A stretch of DNA of 42,642 nt from Pseudomonas protegens (GCF_003732485.1 NZ_MOAK01000015.1:21093-63734); one strand, 5' to 3'; positions 25,532 through 34,246 are shown, counted from the stretch's first letter. Numbers and translations: made by a program. Notes: generated from the letters alone by a model not told the origin.

Positions 25532-26755
25532 TCAGGCGTGCACCGGCTTGCGGCGATCCGGCCAGCACGCCACCAACAGGAGCAGCAGCGCCGCCAGCAG
25601 GTAGGGCAGGCGCGGCTCCACGGCGTAGATCAGGGTGCCTGCCAAGGGCCCGACCACCACCCCCAGGCCCTGGGCCGCACCGACGGAACCGGCGGTGGCG
25701 CCTTGCTCGGCAGCGTCCACTGCGTTGCTGGCCAGGGCAGCGAAGGAGGGGAAGATCCAGCCCATGCCGGCAGCCGAGACAAAGAACCCCAGCCACAGCA
25801 CCCAAGCGTGGGCGGCGAGGATGCTGGCGGCAAAGCCCGTTGCGGCCACCAGGGCGCCGACGCGGATCATCCGCAGTGGCGGCCACTCCAGCTTGCGCAC
25901 CACCAGTTGCGAGGCAATCAACGCCAGCCCCACCAGGGTCAGGGCGACACCGGCGGTCTGCGCCGCGTCCGCTGGGCCCATGCCCAGGCGGTCGAGGGCG
26001 AAGAAGCCGACGGTGATCTGCGCCATGGCCACGCACAGCATCGAGATGAACGCCACCACCAGCGGCCGGCGCAGGCGCGGGTCCGCCAGGCTCACCGACT
26101 TGGGCGGTTGCTTGAGGTGCAGTTCCTGGCGTGGCAGCCGCGCCTTGAGGAAGGCGAAGCCCAGCAGCGGCAACAGCGCCAGCACATAGAACGGCAGGCT
26201 CAGGCTGTGGCGTGCCAGCAGCGCGGCAATCGCCGGGCCCAGGACCAGGCCGCAAGCGTTGGCCGCCCCCAGGGAAGCCATGGCCCGGGCCCGGTGCTCG
26301 GGCTCGATGTTGTCGGCGATCAGCGCGTAGCCACCCACCGGGATCGCCGCGTAGAACACCCCGATCAGGCCGCGTCCCAGCAGCAGCCCGGCAAACGCCA
26401 GCAGTGCCGAAGGCAGGGCGTACAGCGCCAGGTCGATGAATAGGCTCAGGGCGAGAAAGGCCAGGGTGAAGCCGCCGGTGCCCAGCAGCAGGATCTGCCG
26501 TCGGCCCAGGCGGTCACTGGCCCGGCCCCAGGGCCGGGCCAGTAGCATCCAGATCACCCCGGAGACGGTCACCGCCATCCCCGCCTGCCAGGTGGCCAGG
26601 CCGAGAATCCGCGCAATGGGACCGATCAGCGAGACAAACGCCATCATCGCCATGGTGCAGGCCAGGTTGGCCACCAGCAGCGGGCGCAGGTCGAAGGCCG
26701 GTGCGGCCTGGGGCGTGTCCAGGGTATCGAGGGGCAACTGTTGAGCGTTGGTCAT
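25532..26755 (-). CDS. fetF: MFS transporter of the enantio-pyochelin locus
   Basis: This 407-residue protein has about twelve transmembrane segments. LLARPWGRASDRLGRRQILL is the classic MFS loop 2-3 motif, and GRGLIGVFYAAIPVGGYALIAD follows. It is the last gene of the fetABCDEF set, 3 bp after fetE. In the P. protegens/P. fluorescens locus FetF is reported as an inner-membrane siderophore transporter. Sequence alone does not say whether this MFS protein imports ferri-siderophore or exports siderophore, since it looks most like the multidrug DHA1 branch. Expression is expected from the Fur- and PchR-controlled fetA promoter. Confidence 0.8.
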   Translation of the reverse strand: MTNAQQLPLDTLDTPQAAPAFDLRPLLVANLACTMAMMAFVSLIGPIARILGLATWQAGMAVTVSGVIWMLLARPWGRASDRLGRRQILLLGTGGFTLAFLALSLFIDLALYALPSALLAFAGLLLGRGLIGVFYAAIPVGGYALIADNIEPEHRARAMASLGAANACGLVLGPAIAALLARHSLSLPFYVLALLPLLGFAFLKARLPRQELHLKQPPKSVSLADPRLRRPLVVAFISMLCVAMAQITVGFFALDRLGMGPADAAQTAGVALTLVGLALIASQLVVRKLEWPPLRMIRVGALVAATGFAASILAAHAWVLWLGFFVSAAGMGWIFPSFAALASNAVDAAEQGATAGSVGAAQGLGVVVGPLAGTLIYAVEPRLPYLLAALLLLLVACWPDRRKPVHA

Positions 26756-26758
26756 GGT

Positions 26759-27589
26759 TTATCCCAGGGCTGAGTGAAAGGGCAGGCGGCCGTCGACCAT
26801 CACCAGCGGTCGACCGCGCACCTGTTCCAGGCTGGCGTCGACACCATAGACGTCGCGCAGCAGTTGTGGGTTGACCACTTCCAGGGCCGGTCCGGCGGCG
26901 GCCAGACGGCCGTTGTGCAGGACCACCACCTGCTGGCTGAAACCCAGGGCCAGGTTGATGTCGTGGACCACCACCAGGGTGATCAACTGGCGCTCGCGGG
27001 TGGCCCGGGTAATGGCGTCCACCACCTGGCACTGGTGGTACAGGTCCAGGGCGCTGGTGGGTTCGTCCAGCAGCAGTACCCGAGGCTGGCGCACCAGGGC
27101 CTGGGCCAGCCCCACCAGCTGGCGCTGGCCGCCGGAGAGGGCATCGATGGGGCGGTCGGCCAGGGCCGTCAGGTCCAGGTCCCGGAGCACCTGTTCGACC
27201 CGGTGCAGCACCTCGGCACTGGGGCGGCCGGGGGCGAAACCGGCGCTGCGATGCCCGGCCATGGCGGCGCTGAGCACGGCCTCGAAGGCGCACAGGCGAG
27301 TGCGCTCCGGCAGGCTCTGGGGCAGGTAGACGATGTGCTGCGCCCGTTCCACCTGGGGCAGGCGGTTGAGGTCGACGCCATCGAGCAGCACCTGTCCGGT
27401 GGTTTTCTGCAACCCGGCGATGCCCCGCAGCAGGGTCGATTTGCCCGCCGCGTTGGGGCCGATCAGCGCGGTCACGCTGCCCCTGGCCAAGGTCGGCAGG
27501 GCGACGTCGCAGAGCACCTGGCGGCTGCCGTAATGCATGTTCAGGCCGGCTGTGCACAGCCCGGGCGTGGAGGGGGCGTTAAGGCTCAC
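26759..27589 (-). CDS. fetE: Iron-siderophore ABC transporter ATPase
   Basis: The protein is 276 residues from a GTG at 27589 that overlaps the fetD stop by 3 bases (GTGA). The nucleotide-binding domain is complete: Walker A GPNAAGKST at 44-52, Q-loop in VYLPQSLPE, signature LSGGQRQL, Walker B VLLLDEPTSALD and the H-loop His in VVVHDINLAL. This is the FecE/FepC class of import ATPases. It powers FetD with the binding protein FetC. Longer frames open upstream overlap fetD and are shadows. Confidence 0.9.
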   Translation of the reverse strand: MSLNAPSTPGLCTAGLNMHYGSRQVLCDVALPTLARGSVTALIGPNAAGKSTLLRGIAGLQKTTGQVLLDGVDLNRLPQVERAQHIVYLPQSLPERTRLCAFEAVLSAAMAGHRSAGFAPGRPSAEVLHRVEQVLRDLDLTALADRPIDALSGGQRQLVGLAQALVRQPRVLLLDEPTSALDLYHQCQVVDAITRATRERQLITLVVVHDINLALGFSQQVVVLHNGRLAAAGPALEVVNPQLLRDVYGVDASLEQVRGRPLVMVDGRLPFHSALG

Positions 27590-28653
27590 AGGACACCTCG
27601 ACGGTTGCGCATGACGATGGCCATGAAAAACGGAATGCCCACCAGGGCCGTGACAATGCCCACCGGCACCAGCACCCCGGGGATCAGGGCCTTGCTGGCG
27701 ATGGAGGCCATGGACAGGATCAGCCCGCCGCTGAGCACGCTGGCCGGCAGGAACAGCCGATGGTCCTCGCCCACCAGCAGCCGGGCGATGTGCGGGGCGA
27801 TCAGGCCGATAAAACCGATGGTGCCGACAAAGGACACCGCCAGGGCCGACAGCAGGCTGATGCGCAGCAGCGACAGCAGGCGCAGGCGACCGACGTCGAT
27901 GCCGAAGCTGCGGGCCCGTTCCTCGCCCAGGGTCAGGGCGGTCAGGGCCCAGCTCTGGCGCAGGGAAAACGGCAGGCACAGCAACAGCGCCACGGCCAGC
28001 ACTCCGAGCTTTTCCCAGGAGGCCCGGGCCAGGCTGCCGAGGGTCCAGAACACCAGTTGCTGCAGGCTGTCCTGGGTGGCGACGAACTGCAGCAGGGCCA
28101 CCAGGGCGTTGAAGGCGAACACCAGGGCGATGCCGAACAGCACCAGGCTTTCCACGCCGAAGCCACGCCAGCGTGCCAGCAGGTAGAGCAAGGCCACCGA
28201 GGCCAGGGCGAAGAGGAAGGCGTTGGCCGAGATCAGGTACTGCGCCGGCACCCCGGGAAGGCCCAGTCCGAGGACGATGGCCAGGGCGGCGCCAAAGGCT
28301 GCGGCAGCGGACACGCCGAGGGTGAAGGGGCTGGCCAGGGGGTTGTCGAGCACGGTCTGCATCTCCGCCCCGGCCAGGGCCAGGGCGGCGCCCACCAGCA
28401 CCGCCATCAGGGCGTAGGGCAAGCGCACGTTCCACACGATCACCGCTTCGACCCGGGGCATCGAGCCCGGGTCCCAGAGCACCTGCAGCAGGCGCGACAG
28501 GCTCATCCCGGAAGGTCCGGTGGTGATGTCCAGGGCCAGGGACAGCAGCAGGGCCAGGGCCAGCCCGCCCAATAGCAGCACTCGGCGCCCGTGGCGTCGC
28601 TGGTAATGGCCGGCGGCAAGGTTGTCCGCCACGTCGGTGGCAGCCTGGGTCAT
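27586..28653 (-). CDS. fetD: Iron-siderophore ABC transporter permease (FecCD family)
   Basis: This 355-residue membrane protein has the FecCD signature. LLGGLALALLLSLALDITTGPSG forms the first helix, followed by [44 protein letters not shown], a highly characteristic block, and GTIGFIGLIAPHIARLLVGEDHR, the ATPase-contact loop. About ten transmembrane helices are expected, with a homodimeric channel. Its ATG overlaps the fetC stop by 4 bases, and its stop overlaps the fetE start. Confidence 0.92.
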   Translation of the reverse strand: MTQAATDVADNLAAGHYQRRHGRRVLLLGGLALALLLSLALDITTGPSGMSLSRLLQVLWDPGSMPRVEAVIVWNVRLPYALMAVLVGAALALAGAEMQTVLDNPLASPFTLGVSAAAAFGAALAIVLGLGLPGVPAQYLISANAFLFALASVALLYLLARWRGFGVESLVLFGIALVFAFNALVALLQFVATQDSLQQLVFWTLGSLARASWEKLGVLAVALLLCLPFSLRQSWALTALTLGEERARSFGIDVGRLRLLSLLRISLLSALAVSFVGTIGFIGLIAPHIARLLVGEDHRLFLPASVLSGGLILSMASIASKALIPGVLVPVGIVTALVGIPFFMAIVMRNRRGVL

Positions 28654-29783
28654 GGTTTCAGGCTCGTGGCGAACACGCCGCTGGCGGGAATCGGCATGAA
28701 GCGCTGGTACAGCTCCCGGCGGGTCTGGTCCGGGTCCAGGTCCTTGAACAGTTCAGGGTGCAGCCACTTGGCCAGGGCCTGGACCGCGATCAGGTGCTCC
28801 GGCGAGTCGTAGAAGATGTGCCACAGGCCATGCACATTGCCCTGGCGCACGGCCCGCAGCTCGTTCAGCGGTGGGCGCTGGGCGGCCTGGCGCAGGCTGT
28901 CCCGAGCCTGTTGCAAGGTGGCGGAATAACCCAGGGTCACGCCGCCCTGGCCGGCGGCAAACACCCCGGTGGCCACGTAAACGTCCGGGTCGCTGGAGAG
29001 GATGTACTCCACGTTGAGCACACCAATGGGGCCGGGTATGCGCCCGTCGGCGATGTTGTGGCCGCCGGCCAGCTTGATCATCTCGCCGAAGTTGCCGGTG
29101 CCCGGGGAGCCGCAGCAGTCCTGCAGCCCGGCGAGCATGTCGATGAAGATCTTCGGCTGCTTGACGGTACCGGCCTTGGCCAGGGTCTGGGTGACCTTGG
29201 CCAGGGACTGCTGATAGAAGGCAATGAATTCCTCGGCCCGCTGCTCACGGCCCAGGGCCTGGCCCAGCAGGCGCATGCTGGGCACGGTATTGCTCAGGGG
29301 ATGGTCGCTGAAGTCGACGAAAATCACCGCCACCCCGGCGGCCTCCAGCTGTTTCACCGCTTCGCTGTCCGGGCCGGGCCCGTGGCCGCCGCTCAGGGCC
29401 ATGATCGCCAGGTCCGGGTGCACCGCCAGGGCCTTTTCGACGCTGAAGGTCTCGGCCGAGGTGCCGCCCACCAGCGGCACCTTGTCGGCCTGGGGGAAGA
29501 CCTTGTGATAGGCCTCGTAACCCTGCACGTCGAGGCCGCGAAAGTCCCCTTGCCAACCGGCGAGGCGGGCGAAGGGATTCTGGCCTTCGAGCAGCGACAG
29601 GGAATAGATCATCCGCCCTTCACCCAGGAGGATGTGCTCGACCTTCTCCGGTACCAGGACCTGGCGTCCGGCCAGATCGGTGAGGGTCGCGGCGCTGGCC
29701 GTGGCGGCCCATAGCAGGCCCAGGGGCAGCAGGCCGAGCAAGAGCCCGCGCTGGGCGCGGCGCAAGAAATCACGGTGTGTCAT
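28650..29783 (-). CDS. fetC: Periplasmic iron-siderophore binding protein
   Basis: This 377-residue protein has a signal peptide rich in leucine (LLLGLLPLGLLWAATASAA) and then TLTDLAGRQVLVPEKVEHILL, the usual start of FecB/BtuF-type (cluster A-II) binding proteins. The fold's second lobe begins near PKIFIDMLAGL. The adjacent cysteines in QDCCGSPGTGNF are unusual for a siderophore binder and could be a metal or redox site; this is inferred. The gene overlaps fetB by 14 bases and fetD by 4, so the set is tightly coupled. Confidence 0.9.
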   Translation of the reverse strand: MTHRDFLRRAQRGLLLGLLPLGLLWAATASAATLTDLAGRQVLVPEKVEHILLGEGRMIYSLSLLEGQNPFARLAGWQGDFRGLDVQGYEAYHKVFPQADKVPLVGGTSAETFSVEKALAVHPDLAIMALSGGHGPGPDSEAVKQLEAAGVAVIFVDFSDHPLSNTVPSMRLLGQALGREQRAEEFIAFYQQSLAKVTQTLAKAGTVKQPKIFIDMLAGLQDCCGSPGTGNFGEMIKLAGGHNIADGRIPGPIGVLNVEYILSSDPDVYVATGVFAAGQGGVTLGYSATLQQARDSLRQAAQRPPLNELRAVRQGNVHGLWHIFYDSPEHLIAVQALAKWLHPELFKDLDPDQTRRELYQRFMPIPASGVFATSLKP

Positions 29784-30651
29784 GGGAGGTTTCCTTGAAC
29801 GATTGAACGGCCCGGCGGGCGACGCGCTTGCGCCACCACAACAACAGGCCGGTGATGTACAGCAGGGGTAACGAAATACCGCAGAGAAAAGCCAGCCAGG
29901 CGCCGGGTGTACCCAGCAGCAAATGCCCGTGGGCGGCGGAAAACAGCGGCTTGACGGTCATCGGCGTGGCCGTCAGCCAGGTGAACAGTTCGGGGCGCGC
30001 CAGCCAGGCGCCGCTGCCGGCGATCAGGATCAGCGGCAGGCACAGCCACGCCGCCGCGACGTTATGCCATTCACGCAGGCGCCGGCTGCCCTGGCTGCCG
30101 CGACGCAGGCTGGCGGCTTTCCACCAGCTGCGGCGGCCCGGCCACCAGAGGTACAGGCCGCTGCCCAGCGAGCCCAGCAGCACCAGGCCGCACACCAGCA
30201 CCAGGGTCGAACCCCAGGCCTGCGGCAACAGCAGGCTGCGGTGCAGCGCTACCAGCTTGGCCAGCCACAGGTCCTCGAAGACGAAGAAGCCCCGGGGTTC
30301 GCCGCTATAAGGATCGATCATGGCGATGCCGGTGCCGGGACGCTCCTTGAGGGCACCGAAGACGATCACATTGTCCGATTCGAGAAAGCCCTGGCGCGGT
30401 GGCGCCGCGCCGAAGACTTTGTGCAACTGCGGGTAGGCGTCGGAGGCGGCCCTGATCCACGCGTCCTGTTCCAGCAGCGTGCCGTGCTCGCCGGGGGCCA
30501 GTTGCAGCATCGGCGCACCGACCTCCCAGCGCAGGATCGGACCCTTGAGCTCCAGCAACGAACCACTGAGGCCCAGCAGCGCCAGGAGCAGCCCCAGGCA
30601 CAGGGCCAGCCAGCGATGCAGCCGGAGCCAGATTTCACGCATGGGCAGCAT
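29770..30651 (-). CDS. fetB: PepSY-associated membrane protein, possible ferri-siderophore reductase
   Basis: From ATG 30651 the protein has 293 residues; ATG 30642 is also possible. It is a PepSY-type transmembrane protein. The first helix carries LHRWLALCLGLLLALLGLSGSLLELKG, a periplasmic part contains IDPYSGEPRGFFVFEDLW and LHRSLLLPQAWG, and further helices include LLGSLGSGLYLWWPGRRSWW and WHNVAAAWLCLPLILIAGSGAW. Histidines within or beside helices (LHRW, LHRS, WHN) could bind heme. Relatives such as FpvG and FoxB reduce ferri-siderophore iron in Pseudomonas. A reductive iron-release role for FetB is therefore plausible but inferred. It starts 7 bp after the fetA stop. Confidence 0.83.
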   Translation of the reverse strand: MLPMREIWLRLHRWLALCLGLLLALLGLSGSLLELKGPILRWEVGAPMLQLAPGEHGTLLEQDAWIRAASDAYPQLHKVFGAAPPRQGFLESDNVIVFGALKERPGTGIAMIDPYSGEPRGFFVFEDLWLAKLVALHRSLLLPQAWGSTLVLVCGLVLLGSLGSGLYLWWPGRRSWWKAASLRRGSQGSRRLREWHNVAAAWLCLPLILIAGSGAWLARPELFTWLTATPMTVKPLFSAAHGHLLLGTPGAWLAFLCGISLPLLYITGLLLWWRKRVARRAVQSFKETSHDTP

Positions 30652-30658
30652 CGGCGGC

Positions 30659-32890
30659 TTACCAGCGGTAGCGCAGGCTGGCGATGACGCTGCGGTCATA
30701 ACCGGCGCTGCAATTGGTCAGCGAGCAGCCTTCGTAGTAGCGCTTGTCGGTGAGGTTGGTGGCGTTCACCGCCAGGCGCAGGCCCTTGGCTGCCGGGATC
30801 AGCTTGTCGAAGTCGTAGTGCACCGCCGCGTCCAGCAGGGTGTAGGAGGGCACGCGCTGGGTGTTGGCGGCATCGGCCTCGGTGGAGCCGATGTAACGCA
30901 CCCCGGCGCCAAAGCCCAGGCCGCTGAGGAGTCCGTCGGGCAAGGTGTAGTCGGCCCACAGCGAGGCCATTTTTTCCGGGGTGTCGGTGGGGCGTTTGCC
31001 CTTCTCCAGCGGGTTGTTGCTCTTGCTCACCTCGGCGTCGTTGTAGGTCAGCGCCGCCAGCAGGTCCAGGCCCCGGGCCAGGCTGGCCTTGCCTTCAAGC
31101 TCGATGCCGCGCACGTTGATCTCGCCGGTCTGGATCTTGTTCAGGCGTTCGGCCGGGTCGGTGGTCAGGACGTTTTCCTGGGTCAGGTCGAACAGCGACA
31201 GGGTGATGTAGCTGTCGATGCCCGGCGGCTGGTACTTGACCCCCACTTCCGATTGCTTGGCGCTGGTGGGCTTGTACGGCGTGCCGTAGAAGTTGGTGCC
31301 CAGTACCGGGTCGAAGGACGTGGAGTAGCTGATGTAGGGCGCCAGGCCGTTGTCCGCCAGGTACACCAGGCCGGTGCGGTAGGTGAACTTCTCGTCGTCC
31401 TGCTTGCTGCCGCTATGTTCCAGGCGATTGTCGGTGCGGGCGCTGGAGCGGTCCTGGCGCCCGCCGACGGTGAGCACCCAATGCTCATCGAAGGTGAACT
31501 GCTGCTGGGCGTAGACCCCGACCTGATCGGCGCGCTGCACGGTGTTGGTGAAGGGGGTGGTGGGGTTGAACACGCCGCCATGCACCGGGTTGTAGATGTC
31601 GATGGACGAGGCAGCGCCGCCACGCAGGTAGTAGTCCTCGCGGGTGCGCCGGTAGTCGACCCCCAGCAGCGACACCATTTGCGTGCTGCCCAGGTTCCAG
31701 CGGGCCTGGGCATTGTTGTCCAGGGAGTAGGTGTCGCCGACGATGCGAAAGCGGTAGGCATCGCGTTTCAACGTGCGCAGATCGGGCTCCAGGGCTCTGC
31801 CGCTAGCGGTGTTGGTCAGCAGATTGACGTGGCCGTAGCGGGCGCTGGAGTTGAGACTCCAGACATCGTTCAGACGGTGCTCCAGCAGGTAGCCCAGTGA
31901 GTACTGGGTGCGGTCGTTGTCCAGCCCCGGTTCATCGAGGAAGACGTTGTGCTTGACCTTGCCATTGGGGTTGCCAAGCAGGGTGCCCCGGGCCGGCAGG
32001 AACACCCGCGGCGCGCCGAACGTGTCCTGGGTGTAGTCGGCCAGCAGGGTCAGGCTGGTGTCGTCGTTGGGCTTCCAGGTGAAGGAGGGCGCGAAGTACT
32101 GCTTGTCGTCCTTGATGTGATCGAACTGGGTGCCGCTGTCGCGCTCCAGGCCCACCAGGCGGTAGAGGAACTGCCCCTCATCGTCCAGGGGGCCGCTGAA
32201 GTCGAACTGGCCCTGGGCCCGGTCGAAGCTGCCGCCCTGGATCTGCACTTCATGGAAGGGTTTGTCCAGCGGGCGCTTGCTGATCTGGTTGACCACGCCC
32301 CCCGGGGAGTTCTGGCCGAACAGCACCGAGGCCGGGCCCTTGAGCACATCGATGCGCTCCAGGCCATAGGCTTCGACCTTGGGCCAGGCCTGGGCGGTAT
32401 TGCCCTTGAGGCCATCGCGGAGCATGCCGGTGGTGACGTCGAAACCGCGGATCGAGATCGTGTCGAAACGCTGGCTGGCGGCGGTGGTATTGGCCTGGAC
32501 CCCGGCGGTGTAGCGCAGCGCCTCGTTCACCGACTGCACCTGCTGGGCATCCATCTGGTCGCGGGTGACCACGGAAATCGACTGGGGAATTTCACTCAGC
32601 GAAGCATCGGTCTTGGTGCCACTGAGGCTGCGCTTGGCCACGTAGCCGCTTTGCTGGCCAGTAGGGGAGTCGACCTGGGTGGCGCTGATCACGCTGGTGT
32701 CCAGGGTCAGCGGCTGTTGCGGCTCGCGCTCGGCGTCCGCGGCCAGCGCGCTACCTGCCTGGGTCAACGACAGGCCCAGGGCCAGGCCGTGGATCAGGCA
32801 CGCCAGCGGACTGCGGCGCAGGGGCGGGCGAGGAACCGCAGAATCGACTGGCCAACCTGAGGTGTTTCGGTGCGCAACGCTGGTGCCCAT
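30659..32890 (-). CDS. fetA: TonB-dependent ferri-enantio-pyochelin outer-membrane receptor
   Basis: This 743-residue receptor has a signal peptide (LIHGLALGLSLTQAGSALA, cleaved near residue 51), a TonB-box-like LTLDTSVISATQ, and a plug domain (EIPQSISVVTRDQMDAQQ, then ALRYTAGVQA, TISIRGFDV and IDVLKGPASVLFGQNSPGG, all standard siderophore-receptor blocks). The 22-strand barrel follows, ending ASLRYRW with the terminal aromatic needed for outer-membrane insertion. GGAG precedes the ATG. The name rests on its place at the head of fetABCDEF beside pchR and pchD. It lies on the opposite strand from the pch biosynthesis genes and shares candidate Fur and PchR sites with them. Confidence 0.9.
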   Translation of the reverse strand: MGTSVAHRNTSGWPVDSAVPRPPLRRSPLACLIHGLALGLSLTQAGSALAADAEREPQQPLTLDTSVISATQVDSPTGQQSGYVAKRSLSGTKTDASLSEIPQSISVVTRDQMDAQQVQSVNEALRYTAGVQANTTAASQRFDTISIRGFDVTTGMLRDGLKGNTAQAWPKVEAYGLERIDVLKGPASVLFGQNSPGGVVNQISKRPLDKPFHEVQIQGGSFDRAQGQFDFSGPLDDEGQFLYRLVGLERDSGTQFDHIKDDKQYFAPSFTWKPNDDTSLTLLADYTQDTFGAPRVFLPARGTLLGNPNGKVKHNVFLDEPGLDNDRTQYSLGYLLEHRLNDVWSLNSSARYGHVNLLTNTASGRALEPDLRTLKRDAYRFRIVGDTYSLDNNAQARWNLGSTQMVSLLGVDYRRTREDYYLRGGAASSIDIYNPVHGGVFNPTTPFTNTVQRADQVGVYAQQQFTFDEHWVLTVGGRQDRSSARTDNRLEHSGSKQDDEKFTYRTGLVYLADNGLAPYISYSTSFDPVLGTNFYGTPYKPTSAKQSEVGVKYQPPGIDSYITLSLFDLTQENVLTTDPAERLNKIQTGEINVRGIELEGKASLARGLDLLAALTYNDAEVSKSNNPLEKGKRPTDTPEKMASLWADYTLPDGLLSGLGFGAGVRYIGSTEADAANTQRVPSYTLLDAAVHYDFDKLIPAAKGLRLAVNATNLTDKRYYEGCSLTNCSAGYDRSVIASLRYRW

Positions 32891-32912
32891 GCTTCACTCC
32901 GTGATGGGGATT

Positions 32913-32939
32913 AAATGAGAATGCAAACGTATCTCATTT
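32913..32939 (-). promoter_or_regulatory. Candidate Fur site / fetA promoter
   Basis: AAATGAGA at 32913-32920 and TCTCATTT at 32932-32939 form an inverted repeat that resembles Pseudomonas Fur sites. It ends only 22 bases from the fetA ATG. ATTTAAT in the fetA direction (32910-32916) could be the -10 element, which implies a very short leader. The match to the 19-bp Fur consensus is imperfect. Confidence 0.5.
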
Positions 32940-32963
32940 GTGAGCATGGGCTGCGGCCTAAAA

Positions 32964-32996
32964 CTTTGGCTGGCGCGACCATTTCTTTCGTTTGCG
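32964..32996 (-). promoter_or_regulatory. Candidate PchR box upstream of fetA
   Basis: Read in the fetA direction, CGCAAACGAAAG (32985-32996) is repeated as CGCCAGCCAAAG (32964-32975), with 9 of 12 bases the same and starts 21 bp apart. Two direct half-sites two helical turns apart are the expected AraC-type layout. A matching pair lies before pchD. Confidence 0.6.
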
Positions 32997-33053
32997 GTAC
33001 TGCAGGACAAGGGCGTCCGGGTTGGCAGGCGCAAGGTGCGGCGGACGCAGACA

Positions 33054-33160
33054 TTCAGCGCAGGTAGAAACTCAGCGCCCGTAGAAACTCGGCGCATGCG
33101 CAGTGCGATGGGGGCGCCAATTGAGCTAACGCAGAACTCAGCGTCCGCCAGACTCAGCGC
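33054..33160. repeat. Dispersed direct repeats around the pchR 3' end
   Basis: GTAGAAACTCAGCGC (33064-33078) recurs as GTAGAAACTCGGCGC (33081-33095), 17 bp on. The core (T/C)TCAGCG also appears near 33055, 33137 and 33152. The cluster lies in the fetA-pchR spacer and runs into the last codons of pchR. Its role is not known. Confidence 0.6.
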
Positions 33161-34056
33161 AAGGACTTGGGCGAAACCCCGAAGCGCTTGCGAAAGGCGG
33201 TGGAGAAATGCGCCGGGCTGTAGCCGACCCGATAGGCCGCGCTGGAGACATTGGTCTCGCCGCTGGCCAGCAAGCGGTAAGCCTCGCCCAGGCGCTGTTC
33301 CTGCAGGTAGGCATAGACGCTGGTGCCGAACACCTGGCGAAAGCCGGCGGTGAGCTTGCGCGGGTTCAGGCCCACCTGACGCGACAGCTCGGACAGCGAC
33401 GGCGAAGCCTGCAATGAGTTGAGCAGCAGGTCCCTTGCGGCATGGATGCGTTCGATGTCCGCCGAGCTGCACAGGCTGTCCTGCAGCGGTCGGGACTCGG
33501 CATGGGCGAGGATGCCCTCGACCCCCAGGGCGGTGAGCTCCAGGGCCTTGCCGCCCAGGTAGAAGGAGCGGGTCGGGCCCTGTAGCGGGCAGGTGAAGAT
33601 CTGCTGGGCCAGGGCCAGCAGTGGCTTGCTGGCCGGCTGGCAGAACAGCATCGGCCCGCCGCCAAGCGGGTCCAGCAGGCGCTCGGGTTCCAGGCCGGCA
33701 TTGCGGATCGACGGGAAGTCCAGCTGCACCGTGGTGTAGCGCACCGGTACGCCACTGGCGAACAAGTGGTCGCCGCAGTGCTCGCCCTGGTTGGCCACGG
33801 CGCACAGGGTCGGGCCGCGAATTTCCACTTCCGGTTGGCCCTCGACCCGGCAATTGAGCTGGCCGCTGAGCACCAGGATGATTTTCAAACCTTGCCAGAG
33901 CGGCTCTTGCATCCACATCTGGCTGTCCATCAGCACAGTCCCGGTGGACAAGGTGATTTCCGGCACCACAGCCGCCGTGTCGGCGTGCTGCGGATTGGGA
34001 AACTGCAGGGTGAAATCCCTTTGGACAGGCTGCGGCGCAGCGTGGGGGCTGAGCAT
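33154..34056 (-). CDS. pchR: AraC-family activator of siderophore genes
   Basis: The protein is 300 residues from ATG 34056, chosen because AGGGAG lies six bases upstream; a start at 34089 would add 11 residues. The C-terminal 100 residues have two AraC helix-turn-helices (LSELSRQVGLNPRKLTAGFRQVFG and VSSAAYRVGYSPAHFSTAFRKRFG). The N-terminal part should bind ferri-siderophore in the cytoplasm. PchR activates uptake and biosynthesis genes when its own siderophore enantiomer is present. It lies between fetA and pchD, with a candidate Fur site upstream, so iron repression plus siderophore feedback is expected. Confidence 0.92.
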   Translation of the reverse strand: MLSPHAAPQPVQRDFTLQFPNPQHADTAAVVPEITLSTGTVLMDSQMWMQEPLWQGLKIILVLSGQLNCRVEGQPEVEIRGPTLCAVANQGEHCGDHLFASGVPVRYTTVQLDFPSIRNAGLEPERLLDPLGGGPMLFCQPASKPLLALAQQIFTCPLQGPTRSFYLGGKALELTALGVEGILAHAESRPLQDSLCSSADIERIHAARDLLLNSLQASPSLSELSRQVGLNPRKLTAGFRQVFGTSVYAYLQEQRLGEAYRLLASGETNVSSAAYRVGYSPAHFSTAFRKRFGVSPKSLR

Positions 34057-34113
34057 GGCGAACTCCCTGTGGACCCGAAAAGAGGCCATAAGCTAGCAGG
34101 AAAATCCGCTTCT

Positions 34114-34132
34114 GTAATTAAGAATGATTATC
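34114..34132 (-). promoter_or_regulatory. Candidate Fur box of pchR
   Basis: GTAATTAAGAATGATTATC matches 13 of 19 positions of the palindromic Fur consensus (hand count), with GAATGATTATC the best part. It lies 58-76 bases upstream of the pchR start. Confidence 0.65.
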
Positions 34133-34180
34133 CTTTAGCTTCCTGGCCCCGTCCTGTCGGGGCCTGCCGGGGGCTCGCCG

Positions 34181-34213
34181 CGCAATCAAAAGAAAAAGCC
34201 GCGCAAACGAATG
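34181..34213 (+). promoter_or_regulatory. Candidate PchR box upstream of pchD
   Basis: CGCAATCAAAAG (34181-34192) and CGCAAACGAATG (34202-34213) are direct repeats 21 bp apart. They carry the same core and spacing as the pair upstream of fetA, read in the direction of transcription. A -35-like TTGCCG follows at 34223-34228, so activation from just upstream of the promoter is plausible. Confidence 0.62.
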
Positions 34214-34246
34214 TCCTGCCGATTGCCGGGCCCTGGAAATTGCCGG

